From: Coix lacryma-jobi var. lacryma-jobi
Lineage: Eukaryota; Streptophyta; Magnoliopsida; Poales; Poaceae
Length of the DNA: 64,000 bases
Direction of reading: 5' to 3'
NCBI GenBank assembly: GCA_009763385.1
Contig: CM019827.1
Location: 92,178,314 to 92,242,313, forward strand
Below the pieces are notes generated by a model, which made no database searches, was not told where the DNA came from, and worked only from the letters and a program-made list of their open reading frames with translations. This document shows positions 9,876 to 22,097 of the stretch, piece after piece. Position numbers and translations under genes: made by a program. Position 1 is the first letter of the stretch, and each line of letters starts with the position of its first letter.

Positions 9876-12058
9876 TGTTGACACTTGTTAATGCAATTGC
9901 CTATAATAAACTTCAATGAACTGATTCTAGCAAAAGCCCTCAGAAATGTACAGGACACTCCTAGCATCACTTAATGTCAAGTTGTCATCCCCAACATGAT
10001 ACTAGAAATGTAATTCATTTGTGAATCTAACTCAAAAGATATAAACAAATATTTATCCGCAAGGGCACAGATAAATATACCTGTTGTAGCAGCATTTCAC
10101 CCAGGTTGTCTAGGTATCGTTATTTATATTTTACTGAAGAAAACAGCGAAGCGGGGAACAGATGGATGTAAATGAGATTCAAAGGTAGTGGAGATTACTA
10201 TTCATTCATTACTACTCACATGTCTAAACAGGGGTAAGACAAGATAAAGATAAATATTGAATAATGATAATGATAACGGGAATTCTAGAGATAAAGGGAA
10301 CTACATAGATCAAGTAGAGCAGTCAGGAGATTAATTAAGAGATTTGAAACCTAAGTTACTTCACATTTACTAAGCCTAGCGGTCACTCTAGTTAAAATAC
10401 AATCATTTATAGCTAATTAATCTATCATCCAAGATCAAGGAACATTACTAAATAAGAATCAAGAACAAAGTAATGAATCCTAACTTGCAACCGCGTCCTA
10501 CTATGGTCTACACTCGGGGGGAGGACTACAAAGGACTCAACAGGACTATCACTCCTGCGATCTACCTCCCGACCCAGAGCATAGGATGTATTCGCAGGTA
10601 AACTTAGTCTAAACACCATGTGTACACCAGTTTGACCACTTAACTCTATCCGAAATAAAGCTAACTACTTTACGAACATGATCATAAACTCTATCATAAT
10701 CAGATCTATATTAAATATATAACTAGAATAAACTCCAAAACTGAATAAACTGAAATATATTAAAATAGCACAAAGTCGAATAAAGATACAAATTACCGAG
10801 TCTTCGACAATGATCTGGAGACTCAGACGAAGCTTCCTGCCGGATATGCCGACAAAGTCGCCTGCCTCTACTTGAACCTAGCTAGACTAAACTCTAAACT
10901 TGATGTAGAGCTCTAACTCTCTCTCTAGAAACCCTAGTTCTACTGAACTTCTCCTCCTTGTCTCTTCTTCTGCTTCTCCCTCTGGAGGGGGGTCAGGGGT
11001 CTGGTTATATAGCCCTGGGCGTGGAACTGTGGCCATTAGATCAAACCGACTTAAGGTACGGCCGAGATGCATCCTAGAGGTCGGTGGAGGAAGATTCCGG
11101 AAGGACGAGACGTGGAGGCCCTAGACCAGACCGACCGGTGGGCCCAGGGGACCGGTCGGTCCCACAGGTCAGACTCCCGGGGTGCCTTACCTCGTGGTGT
11201 CCTCTGGTGTCCTCTGGAGTCTTCTAGAGACTTCCTGACGTGGCAGTGGAGTAATCTACGTCGGGTTCCTTCTTGGGGAAGCAATGTAGTCCGGTTCTCC
11301 TGTTTAATCCCTGGAAAATATAGAATCACCAAAACTCGTGGAATTTGTTAGTTTAAACCTCCTATTTCTAATTTGGCAATTCTTTTTGGCATTTATTCAA
11401 GTATTTTTGACAGTAAATAATGATAGTTAGTAGATGTCAACAATTACTATTCCGAAGAATATCACCCATACAATTTCACCATTGCCGTATGGACGACAGT
11501 ATACAATAGAATTTAAACATGATGCATAACCCCTCCAAGTTAGTACTTAAATAGCCACCTAAACTCCTAGCTGAGCATAAGGACATGATCAATGGCACAC
11601 CTTAATTTTTATCATTAAGATTTTCCAATCCTATTATAACTATAAGTTGGCAAATACAAGTCTTATTGGAAAATACTGGTTTTCAAATATACTTATGAAC
11701 AGTGATGCTAAACCATGCTGCGATGCCAGCTGTGACAGAACCGACTAAATTATACCAGATTAAGCACTGAAATCTCTGCTTTCACAAAGATTATCATGTA
11801 CTTAAGCTCGTACAAACCCGGTAGTTCGGAAATCTCGAAGGATTTCAAACATTTCAACATCAGCCAAGATCATAATAATTTAGCGTACATGTCCACAAGA
11901 TACATTACAGTTCGCACATAGTTCAAATACATCGGAGTTCGAAACAATATTACAAACCATAGTTTGAAACAATAGCGGAACCAACATAGTTTTGAAACAC
12001 AAGTTTAAAAGGTTCATAATACTGTGCCATCAACTTGATCAGTCCAACAAAAGCATCA
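9876..12058 (-). repeat. E2 3' LTR (2183 bp)
   Basis: It begins TGTTGACACTT on the plus strand and ends ..GCATCA, collinear with 29482-31268. It carries about 390 bp (11038-11426) absent from the other LTR. That segment contains inverted repeats around GACCGACCGGT/ACCGGTCGGTC (about 11127-11162). Confidence 0.87.
11005..11012 (-). promoter_or_regulatory. TATA box of E2 3' LTR
   Basis: The minus strand reads GGGCTATATAACC, a good TATA-box core, at the same place in both E2 LTRs. It would drive element transcription if intact. Confidence 0.6.
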
Positions 12059-12927
12059 GAATTTGAAGAAGAATTCATATGTTCCCTTCGCTAATCTTTA
12101 CCTTAGTTAGAATTAATTGAAAATTAGAAGCAATCAAGTCAAACACTATGTCTCAAATTCTTCATTCCAACTTTACTCCAGAGTTTTGCAAGATTTTCAT
12201 AATAAAAGCTCAGAGAACTCCTGTATGACATTTCTCAAATTGCATATATAATTTTAAGATTAAAAAGCACACTTTACTAAGTCAAAGTTTAGAGCTTAGG
12301 GAGAGAAATGTCATACCTTTAGATCAAGCATTCGAAACTTTTAAATTTGTCAACTCTTACCGGCATATTGTAATTAGAGGGACCTTGGGCTATCATTTTT
12401 TTTATATTTTTATCACACACATTTTTCTTTTCTTTTTCTTTTTGAGGTAATCGGACACTTGTCCCTTTTTCTTTCCTCCTTATCATATTTTTGCATAGTC
12501 CCATGCCTCTAACACAATACTACTTCGGAAGAGTGAAAATTTTTATTTTTATAGAAGCTTGATCTTTAGAGTATGATAAACCTCTCTACCAAAGCTAAAA
12601 ACTTAGAACAGAGTAAGCAGCCTCAAAGTATGAATCATTTATTATCAGGCTTTAGTTATTATGTCATACAGGTTCTCATCATATGTTTGCAGTTTTCAAA
12701 ATTAAAATTCCGGAGATTCATTGAAACTAAGAACAAGATAAATAGCAGTTTAGACTTTTTCGTCTCTAATTCTCAATTATCCAAACTTTGGTTAAGATCA
12801 TTGTTTTTGAGATTTTTCAATTAAAAAATTTAAAGGAATTGTCTTGCAGTTGAGGCTATGTAAAGCAGCTCTTTTTTTATATATATATTCTACTTCAAGA
12901 TTATTTTATTTAAATACTAAATAGAAA
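12059..12927. other. AT-rich noncoding part of E2 next to the 3' LTR
   Basis: No coding signal is seen. The stretch is rich in A/T runs. A convincing polypurine tract directly before the LTR start was not found, which may reflect decay. Confidence 0.5.
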
Positions 12928-14620
12928 CTAGCTAACAAAACTAGACACAAAAAGCAAACATAGGGGTACAACATACTTACCTCGGGAACAGGGGGTCCTC
13001 CCCCAAGCTAGATTCACTCGTACGGTGGTGGAGGATTGGAGGCTGAGGTGGATTAATTCCCATGTGTTCGAAGAGGTAGCAGAAATTCTCGTTCGTCTGG
13101 GCGCCTTGATGATGTATCCCTTCAAGAGTGTGGCACATGTCTTCTGACCCGTCTCAAGATGAGTAAGATGAGTGTCGATGCCCTGAAAGTAAGGCTCTCT
13201 GTGGTACGGGAACTGGTGGTAGGGCTGGTGTTCTGGGTAACCATGGGTGGCATGGTTGGAATATGGATGATGAGTGGCATCATGAACGCCCCTCCTAGAG
13301 AAAGACATTCGTCCTCCCTGGAAGTCATACATCGTATCCTCTTCGCGATGTGGTGGAGTGTAATTGCAAAAGTTTCCTTGTCCCCATGAATCTTGTGGTG
13401 TATGTGGCTCGTAGGTAGTAGTATCTTCCCAGGCTTGATGGTGTGATGTAGATGGTAGAGCTCGTTCGAATCCTTGATAATGAGTGAAAGTTGGTCCAGG
13501 TGGTGCAGCATCTTCTCCTTGATATCTCGGGGCAGTATTTCTGGTGAATCTTGCGGAGGGTCTTCTTCCTACTTCCGTGCCAGGTCTCTGCAAGTTTAGC
13601 AAAAAGGTTTCCACGACATACAGACCAAGTGATCTGTTTGGCAACTCATATTCATTTGTATATCCCTTATATTGCATGTAGAGTTTGTTATTCCTCTTCT
13701 TTTTGAGATGTGCTTGACTAAAGAAGTAGAAACCTATTATTGGTCGTGGAGCGGAGATGTACATAATATTTCCATTTAAGTTCAAATTTCGAGCAAGACG
13801 AGTAACCCAAGAAGTGATAGATATGGGGCCTTGTAGAGTGTGAACGTAAGGCCAGTAGTCTACCAAGAGTTTTACGAGTGAGATTTTAGTTTTCTTAACC
13901 ATAGCATACATAAGCTTTAACTCCTCAATTCAAACAATACGACCCTCCTGCCTAGGAAAGAGAGTGAAACCTAGCCACTTGTGCATCACCCTTAATGTGG
14001 GGTTGTGTATATCATTAGTGCAAGGGTGATGATCTGTTTTCTTGCCAGTAATGTCGTCCCAAAAGCTATCTCTATCAAAGTTTCTTAAGGCAACATCTAT
14101 GTCTACGGTGCAGTTTTCAGGAAAACCCAAATTTAGACTGAACTGTTTCCATGTGAGAGTGAAAGGTTCATTATATAGCCTAAAGTAGACATATGTTCAT
14201 CCGAAGAGAGAGTGCAAAGAATTCTAGAGTGAGTAATCTACAACCCTCTTCGGAGAGCTCCCAAGTGTTCTCCCACCCAATATTATGAAAGACTAGATCG
14301 AACTCAGAGTCCATACCTGTGTCTTGGAGAAATTGTGAATCAAAGGTAGGAGTATGGGTGTACTCTTTGTCTCGGTAATGCCTGAACAGGTCCTTCTCGT
14401 AGGCTGTCTGAAGCTTGATGTGCCTTTCATGAAGAAGATCACGTGGCTCGGACCGGCTCGTGGTAGAGGATCGAGGCAGGGATGAGGTATCCATGTTCGA
14501 ACCTCCTTGTGATGAGCCAGCTCGCGAACGGCTTCTCGTTGATCGGAAAGTGAGCGTGTTCTTCGCCTTTCTCAAGAAGTTGCTCATCTTTGCTGCAAAA
14601 CCAAGAGAGCACACAGACAA
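12928..14620 (-). pseudogene. E2 Athila-type extra ORF (env-like / ATHILA ORF family), broken
   Basis: Three minus-strand frames read as one decayed protein. The N-part (14620-14180) has a Ser/Arg-rich start and FHNIGWENTWELSEEGCRLLTLEFF, resembling the conserved core of ATHILA ORF families. The middle (14130-13930) has PTLRVMHKWLGFTLFPRQEGRIV. The C-part (13911-12928) has MYAMVKKTKISLVKLLVDYW and a His/Tyr/Pro-rich tail. A frameshift lies in 14131-14180 and a stop or shift near 13912-13929. Function in the family is uncertain; it has been called env-like because of its position after pol. Here it follows the protease region directly, without pol. Confidence 0.62.
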
Positions 14621-15219
14621 AACTAGTGGAACAAGTGAGGGTTAGAGCAAATAAATGTCATAGAGTGAGCGGTCCAAATGTCAGTAGTCCAGGAGTCAGT
14701 CGTTCAAGTTGGCACTTATATTTCAACTTCTCCTAGTTCATTAACTAGTTGGACAGCACTTCCCCTCTCTTATTGATTTCTCTTGCTTGCTCTTACTGTC
14801 CCTTTCTACTTGCTATTAGCTCAAAGCTCCCTCCTCTATTCTCTCGTATCTTCACTCACTCAGAAACTACCCCAAATGAAGTGCTAAGTGAACTCGAAAT
14901 TGAAATTTAATTTGAAGTGAGGCTGGTGTTTCTGAAGAGTGGAGTGTGTGAGAGTGAGGGAGCTGTGTGGAGATGAGCATGCCTTTGATAGGGGAGGGAG
15001 GTGTTACGGTCGTCTAGTGGTGGGACCGACCGGTCCCCTCCTGGGCCCACTTCATTCCAACTTTTTTCCTCACCTACCTTGCTCAAGTTCCCACTCTTTG
15101 GAACATATGCCGACGGTTGCATGTGGTGGTAGGTGAGATGAGTGGTTGTGAGTGCATGTGATAATTTGAAGAGATATGACATGGGTCCCAGGTGTCTGTG
15201 GGTCCGTATGTCTCTCGTA
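14621..15219. other. E2 noncoding segment left of E3
   Basis: No coding signal. It contains a GGGACCGACCGGTCCC palindrome near 15024, echoing the palindrome in the 390-bp segment special to the left E2 LTR. It ends with tcgta (15215-15219), the left copy of the E3 target duplication. Confidence 0.55.
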
Positions 15220-15489
15220 TGAAGGACCGAGAAGCTACCCGAAAGCGACCAGAGGGGGGGTGAATGGGAGCTTCAAAAATTTCCTTTCGGAAACTAGATG
15301 CCACTGTCCCAAGATCAACCCCAAAATCGAAACCTAGAGCTTGCTAATGTCCACGACCCTAGATGTAGGGTGGATGCTTCCTAGAAGCACAGCGGGACAC
15401 TAGACAACCCTAGAAAGCCAACCCAAAAGACGGAACTCAAATCCGATCAAGAACGAACGAACCGCGAACGAAGACGCGCGAAACTGCAG

Positions 15490-15800
15490 CGACCGGACTC
15501 TGGCCTGCGTCCGGTCAGCAGGGACCGGACGCGTCCGGTCGTCAGAAGAAAACAGCTCTGGGAGCTCTCTGTTCGCGACCGGACGCACGGAGCTCAAGCG
15601 TCCGGTCGTTCACTGAGCGTCGGTCAGATGAGACAATGACACGGGAACAGTGCAAGCGTAGCGTCCGGTCGAAATGCAAACAGAGCGTCCGGTCGAGAGC
15701 GTCCGGTCAGTACGCAGAAAAGCTTGGCGCCGTGCTCAACGACCGGACTCTGAAAGCGTGCGTCCGGTCAGCCCGACAGAGCGTCCGGTCACCCCGCGAC
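15490..15800. repeat. GTCCGGTC repeat cluster in E3 3' LTR
   Basis: Around a dozen GCGTCCGGTC or GACCGGAC cores occur on both strands within about 310 bp, at irregular spacing. The cluster is repeated in the other E3 LTR (about 25167-25470), and a related one occurs in E7 (about 61785-62065) and in the relic at 60806-60955. Confidence 0.8.
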
Positions 15801-16360
15801 TGCACTGAAACTCCGGCGATTCAACCCGATCTCCTCCGAATCAAGTGCTCTAGGCTTGGGATTCGATCTGAGGAGTCACAAGGAGGTTAGTGAGCTATCT
15901 CTAAGAGATCATGGCTCGAACCTAACTCCAAATCGGTGAATCGAAGGAATTCGGGGGAAAGAAGAAAAAGAGACCCGAAACTAAAACTTGATCGATCTCC
16001 TAGACCGTGAGGTTAGAGATGATTTCTTTCGGTGGAAAGAAGTGCCTCACGATCTAGAGCAACTCAGTTCAAACGGAATCGTGAAAGATGGACCGAGCAC
16101 AAAGATCAAGCGACGGGAAAACTCAAGGCACAAAGCAATCCGCGAAGAACATGATGAACATGAAATCAAAACGCGAATTGACACCAAGAGATGGGATCCA
16201 AGGTGAGGATACGGCCTCACTTCCTCGAATCAACAGTACACAGAGTGGAGTCTCTCTGCGGATCTCAACTAGCTAAAGCAGGGGTGTGGGAGAGTGGAAA
16301 CCCTAGGAAATGAAAGCTCTAACTGAGATTGAGATAGGGAGGAGGGTGTCTCCCCTAGAC

Positions 16361-16371
16361 TACTTATACTA
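16361..16371 (-). promoter_or_regulatory. TATA-like core of E3 3' LTR
   Basis: The minus strand reads TAGTATAAGTA, with TATAAG, just downstream (in element sense) of the hairpin array. The same sequence is at 26045-26055 in the other LTR. E1 and E4 have GGATAAGTAG at this place, which would be a weaker TATA box. Confidence 0.45.
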
Positions 16372-16555
16372 ACCTAGCTAAGTCTATTTCCTACTCTACC
16401 CTCTCTACTCTAATTTACAGAGCGGACCGCCTAACCCTAAGGCTATTCTAGTCCACCCGCTGGTGGTAGGTAGATCCGACGGCCACGCCCGCACGGTCTT
16501 CCGCGTCGCCTCCACGCAACCTTTAGATCGCCGCCACGTGCCGCCACCACTCTGC

Positions 16556-16854
16556 ACCCCCGGTTTTGCGGCCCAAACCGGGAAACCAGCCTTTTCCATC
16601 AGCCCCCGGTTTTGAGGCCCAAACCGGGAAACCAGCCTCCAGCCCGAGTTTTGTGGCCAAACTCGGAAACCGTCCGCGCCCGAGTTTTGAGGCCCAACTC
16701 GGAAACCGGCCCACGCCCAGGTTTTGAGGCTCAACTGGAAAAACCGTCGCGCCCAGGTTTTGTGGCTCAACCTGGAAACCCAGCACCCAGGTTTTGAGGC
16801 CCAAACCTGGAAACCGTCCACCGTTGGTTTTTTCCCGGCTCTACCAACAACCGG
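16556..16854. repeat. LTR hairpin array (E3 3' LTR)
   Basis: Eight units: arms CCCGG twice, CCGAG twice, CCAGG three times, and a final GTTGG/CCAAC unit. Loops follow TTTTGNGGCYCAAA. The order and number of units differ from E1, but each still pairs, apart from small indels in some right arms. Confidence 0.85.
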
Positions 16855-17222
16855 CGTCGTAGAGGGGATGCACCGCCTGTGCACCCCTTCCACCGACATG
16901 CTCTGACCCCTTCACCGCATGTCGACTTCTCGCTGTCGCTGCCAGCCACCACAGCTGATCCTCCGGCCTCCAGTCCATCAGTCCAAGTCCACGTCCGCCC
17001 TTCACCGTCCGATACATCGGCATGGCACGTCCGCCGCACGGCACGCCCATCCTTCATCGCGCCCGGTCCGTCGGCACGGCACGTCGCAACTTGACCTTCA
17101 CCCGCCATCGATCACTGTCTCCGTGCTCGACACCTGCACAACACAAGCCAAAGAACATGCGCCTCATCTCCATTGACAATCACTCATCACACAGAGACTC
17201 GGCATACACCCATGTATCCGCA

Positions 17223-18899
17223 ATCTCCCCCTTGATGAGTGCATTGTCAACTCCACAACAAATCATGAATAAGAAGAAGGAGGTAGGAAGGAGTGGGAAG
17301 AGAAAACCCAACCAATGACCCAGAAGCCTTAACAAAAGCCGAAGAAGGTCAAGTGGATGAAGCAAAAACTTGGTCCCCAAAGACATGGCAACGGCTTGAC
17401 GCAACCAAGCAAAGCAAAGCTAGCCCTCAAGAAGAGGTAGAACAGGCTCAACACCGCTAGCAGATAGCAATTGAAGATCGGAGGACAACAGAAGCAAAAT
17501 GCTAGTCCCTCAAGATAGAGGCACAGAGGCTCAACACAACTAGCAAGAAAATCACTCCGAACCAATTGAAAATCAACCCAAACCAAATGGGAAAGCACAC
17601 CAGACGTACCAATTGAAAGCCAAATGAAAAACTTATGAAAGCTCATGAGAAGCTAGAACGTTCGCTAGTCCCTCAAGACAGAGGCAACGGCTCAACACAA
17701 CTAGCAAACTCCCCCTCGACAAATGCAAGCAACTAGGACAAAAGATTTTCAGGGCATATGATTTGCGTAAATTTCTCCCCCTAGTTGAAAATGCACTTAT
17801 CAAGGCCAAAAGGTATCGGAGAGAAGCAACTCTCTAAAATACTTCTTCTAGAATCCACAAACATCTCAACACAACACTTCTCTTCCACAATGCATATGAA
17901 GTCAAAATGCAAGTTAGGAGCTTCAAGTATATAGTCAAAAGAGTGCAAAGATGCTCTAATCAGTATAGCTCCAACATCTCAATTAAGCACTCAAATAGCA
18001 AAGGCTCAAACTGATCACTTATACGAAATATGAAGCGTATGAGCATGTGAGCAGTTTTAAGCCAAAAGGATAGTCACCATCAACATAGCACTAGACATGT
18101 ATAGAAGGAATCCAAACAAGTGCTAAGCATATATACAACAGTGAACTACCCCTAGCAAAGTTCAATCATCATGCATAGGAATGAAGCATATACTTGTGAT
18201 TTCAAATTCATATCGGAGTTGCAGCGGTAAAAGAATTCACAAGTTCATTTTTAGCATGTGATTGCGAGAGGTTGAAAGCTTGTCATCGCCTAACTTTTCA
18301 ACCGTGCGAAGCCTATGCCGAAGCAATCAGAAGCTTAAAGCAACGGTTTCGGTCATACACTACATGGCTCAAGTTTAACTCAAAGTGCAATGAGAAACAG
18401 TCTCAATACCATGAGGTGTTGACAAGCAATCCCATCTCGATCTTTTCAATTCAACAATACTTGGTTCAGATTTTAAGCAAGTTATGAACAACCAAGCAAG
18501 TGAATGACTCAGAACTAGAGACATAGCAAACCCAGCATATATGAAAAGCAGGAATGGACTCAACACACCCTACACATGCTAGTTGCATATCTCAATGGTG
18601 AACATTTTCAGATTTATATACATTAGGCATAATTCACCATTCCAAAAATAGCTCGCTCATAACATGTAACAGTGATCAGAAAAGAGCATCAGCTACAAGC
18701 ATCATCATAAGTATCGGAGCAATACTAACAAGAGCATAATTACATTCTAGTGATATAGACATGAAGCTCAGAATGTAAATGCGTATGCCCGACACAAAAC
18801 TGAAGGAAAGAAGATACCAAAAGGAGAGACTCAAGAAACTCAAAAGAAAGAGCCTCACAATAAAAGAGTCAGTCTGTACATCTCAAATGCTTCCCCCAT
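17223..18899 (-). other. E3 polypurine tract and noncoding region downstream of pol
   Basis: The polypurine tract (17223-17238) borders the LTR. Beyond it lie three units bounded by GCTAG/CTAGC (about 17418-17462, 17499-17544, 17667-17705) and further purine tracts near 17708 and 17776. No protein is supported. The region is collinear with those of E1, E4 and E7. Confidence 0.7.
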
Positions 18900-21800
18900 C
18901 TAAAAGGGGAAACACACACCAAGCTCACCCCTCAACCTATTAAAGGTTGATTCGTCTAAAGGCTTGGGAAAATATCAGCCAATGGTGATGAGTATCGACA
19001 TGGCGAAGGTCGATATCACCCTTCTCTGGTGGTCTCGCAAGAAATGAAAGCGCAACATCAATGTGTTGGTTTTCGCGTGATAGCACAGGGTTCTTAGCAA
19101 CGCTAATGGCACTCGTGCTGTCACAAAGCAAAGGAACTCGAGTAAAGCTCAAACCAAAATCACGCAAAGTGGCCATCATCCAGAGTAACTGGGAACAGCA
19201 GCTAGCCGCAGCAACATATTCAGCCTCCGTGGTAGACTGAGCGACACTAGACTGCTTGCGAGAAGACCACGACACCAGAGAAGATCCAATAAACTGGCAA
19301 GTCCCAGAAGTGGACTTGCGCTCAATGCGACAACCAGCAAAATCAGCATCAGAAAAACCACAAAGCGAGAGGGTGGAGGAAGCAGAATACCAAATCCCGA
19401 GCTCGGGCGTGAAACGAAGGTACCTGAAGATGCGCTTCACCGCCTGACGGTGAGAAATGCGTGGCGAAGCCTGAAAGCGCGCGCACAAGCACACGGCGAA
19501 CTGAATGTCCGGCCGTGTCGCCGTCAGGTAGAGCAGCGATCCAATCATGCTGCGGTACTCCTTCTGGTCCACTGCTTCTCCATCCGTGTCGGCATCCAGG
19601 GCAGTCGTCGTCGACATGGGCGTCGGAAGAGGCTTAGCCTCACCCATGTCGAACCGCTTCAGCAAGTCCCTGTGTACTTGCCCTGGTGCACAAACGTCCC
19701 CTCTCGGGATTGCTTAATTTGCAACCCGAGAAAGAAAGTCAGCTCGCCCATCATGCTCATCTCGAACTCCCTGCTCATAGTATCTGCAAACTTGGCAACC
19801 AAAGCGTGAGAAGAACCACCGAAAATGATATCATCCACGTAAATTTGGACCAAGAGAGTATCTTTGCCTTGCTTGAGGAGAAAGAGCGTTTTATCTACAC
19901 ATCCCATTTTAAAACCCTTAGCTAGCAAAAAGGTTTTTAATCTCTCATACCAGGCTCTAGGGGCTTGTTTCAAACCATACAAAGCTTTGTGGAGTTTAAA
20001 GACATGGTTTGGAAACTTGGGATTTTCAAAACCGGGGGGTTGCTGGACATAGACCTCCTCCTCAATATAGCCGTTTAAGAAGGCACTCTTGACATCCATT
20101 TGAAAAAGTTTGAAACCCATGGATGCAGCATAAGCCAAGAGTATCCTAATAGCCTCCAAACGAGCTACAGGAGCGAAGGTCTCCTCATAATCTATTCCCT
20201 CCTTCTGACTATAACCCTTCGCTACAAGCCGGGCCTTGTTTCTCACAATGTGGCCCTCCTCTCCTTGCTTGTTTTTAAAAACCCATTTTGTCCCAATAGG
20301 TTTACAGTCAGGAGGTGGTGGCACTAGAACCCAAACCCGATTTCGCTCAAAGTTCTCTAGCTCCTCATGCATGGCATTGACCCAATCCGGATCCGTCAAT
20401 GCGTGTCCAACATCTCGGGGCTCAAAAGACGCAACAAAAGCAGAATGAGCAAAGTGCGAGATGTGCTGTGACCTGGAGCGAGTAACTCGCTCGTCGATGT
20501 CTCCGATCATCTGTTCAGGGGGGTGCTGGCGCTGGATGTGTCGTGGCGCCTCCCGGAAGAAGTAACCTCCCCCTCAACAGTAGCTGGTTCCACCCGGGTA
20601 CAAAAGGTACCGCGCGAGGTGGATTCCACGCCCCCAGGAAGAAGACGTCTCGGGCCACGGGTCGTCGTCGAAGCCGCTCCGGCGGCGCGGCAGGCGGAGG
20701 GGGTGCTGGATCATCTATACCTTCAGCACCCTCTTCCTCGTCATCGAAAAGAGGCTCTCCAACCTCGTGATCACCTGCACGCTCAAAACGAGAAGAAGGA
20801 GAGAAACAAGAGTCTCGTCGAAGGTGACATCTGATGTCTCCATGACTCGGTTAGTGTCAAGGTTAAGTACACGATAAGCTCGAGTGTGAGTGCCATAACC
20901 CAAAAACACACCGTCAGAAGAACGAGACTCAAACTTGTCTAGGTTGCCTTTTTCAATATAAAACAGTGGCAACCAAAGACTCTAAAATAACTCACCTTGG
21001 GCTGGCGACCAAAACGCAACTCATAAGAGGTCTTCTTCAAAAACACTCTCAGAAAAATGCGATTCGAAATATAGCATGCAGTGTTCATAGCTTCGGCCCA
21101 ATAGCGCCTAGGAGTCCTATGCTCATCAAGCATCGTCCTGGCCATCTCAACAAGGGTCCGATTCTTCCTCTCTACAACACCATTTTGGGGTGGTGTATAG
21201 GGAGAAGAAAACTGATGCTCCAAACCAAGGCATTTACAAAACTTCTCAAAATCCGAATTTTTAAACTCGGAACCATTATCACTTCTAATCGCTCGCATCG
21301 AGTTCAAAGGGAACTCGTTCTGAAGACGCAAAATCAGATCGCGAGCGAAGGAGAATGTCTCGGACTTCTCAACTAAAAAGAAGACCCACGAATACCTCGA
21401 AAAGTCGTCAACAATAACAAGCACATACCACTTCCCACCAACCGAGCTCACCCGAGCCGGACCAACAAGGTCCATATGCAAAAGCTCTCCGGGGTGGCGA
21501 GGTCATAACCTTGGTCAAAGGATGGTGGGGAGCAGCAACCATCTTTCCATGCCGGCAAGCATGGCAAACTAGATCCTTCTCCAACGAAAGCTTGGGCAAT
21601 CCTCGGATTAAGCCAAGTGAGCTAAGTCTTGCAAGCAAGTCAAAACTCAGGTGACCGAGCCTCCTATGCCACTTCCAAAGATCAGAGAAGAAGAAGGACT
21701 AGCCAAAAGACAGCGAGAAGATCCAAACGACTTTGAGAAATTCGCGCGCGAAAGACATTCCCAAAGGGTGAAATCAGACATACAAGATCACCCTGAGGAT

Positions 21801-22092
21801 CTAAGATCCGGCTAAGGTTCGGTTTGAAACGAATCTCATAGCCTTCACGAAAAAGTTGCGAAACAGAAAGCAAGTTGAAATGCAGGTTAGAAACAAGAGC
21901 AACCTCGCGCAACACAAAGTGCTCATTAACCCGCACTGCACCAACGGACAATACCTTGCCCTTACCTTTGTCGCCGAAGGTTATGTACTCTTTTCCGGCG
22001 ACCGGACTATGGCTGGAGAACCATTTGGCATTTCCGGTCATGTGCCTCGAGCAACCGGAATCCACAAGCCAAATGTCCTCCAACCGCTCCTC
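18900..22092 (-). pseudogene. pol: E3 pol, frameshifted (protease, integrase, RT, RNase H)
   Basis: All pol domains are present in order. The protease has DSGCSRHMTG (about 22028-22065). The integrase has HMDLVGP, RSDNGSEF and VVERKNRTL (about 21481-20939). The RT has FQMDVKSAF and IYVDDIIFGG (about 19818-19850). RNase H has SDADFAGC, TEAEYVA and CDSTSAI, ending LADIFTKPL-like before TAG at 18900-18902. Frameshifts occur near 21690, 21500, 20940, 20540-20700, 19660 and 19060. Each is a short indel relative to E4 or E1. Given the near-identical LTRs, some may be sequencing errors rather than real decay. The pol frame is minus one relative to gag. Confidence 0.88.
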
Positions 22093-22097
22093 CTACA

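Larger units (their letters stand above)
15220..17222 (-). repeat. E3 3' LTR (2003 bp)
   Basis: TG..CA ends and the conserved tgaaggaccg and catgtatccgca termini. It pairs with 24897-26898. The CGTGTGG-CTA-CCACACG stem found in the other subfamily is absent here, replaced by unrelated sequence. Confidence 0.92.
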
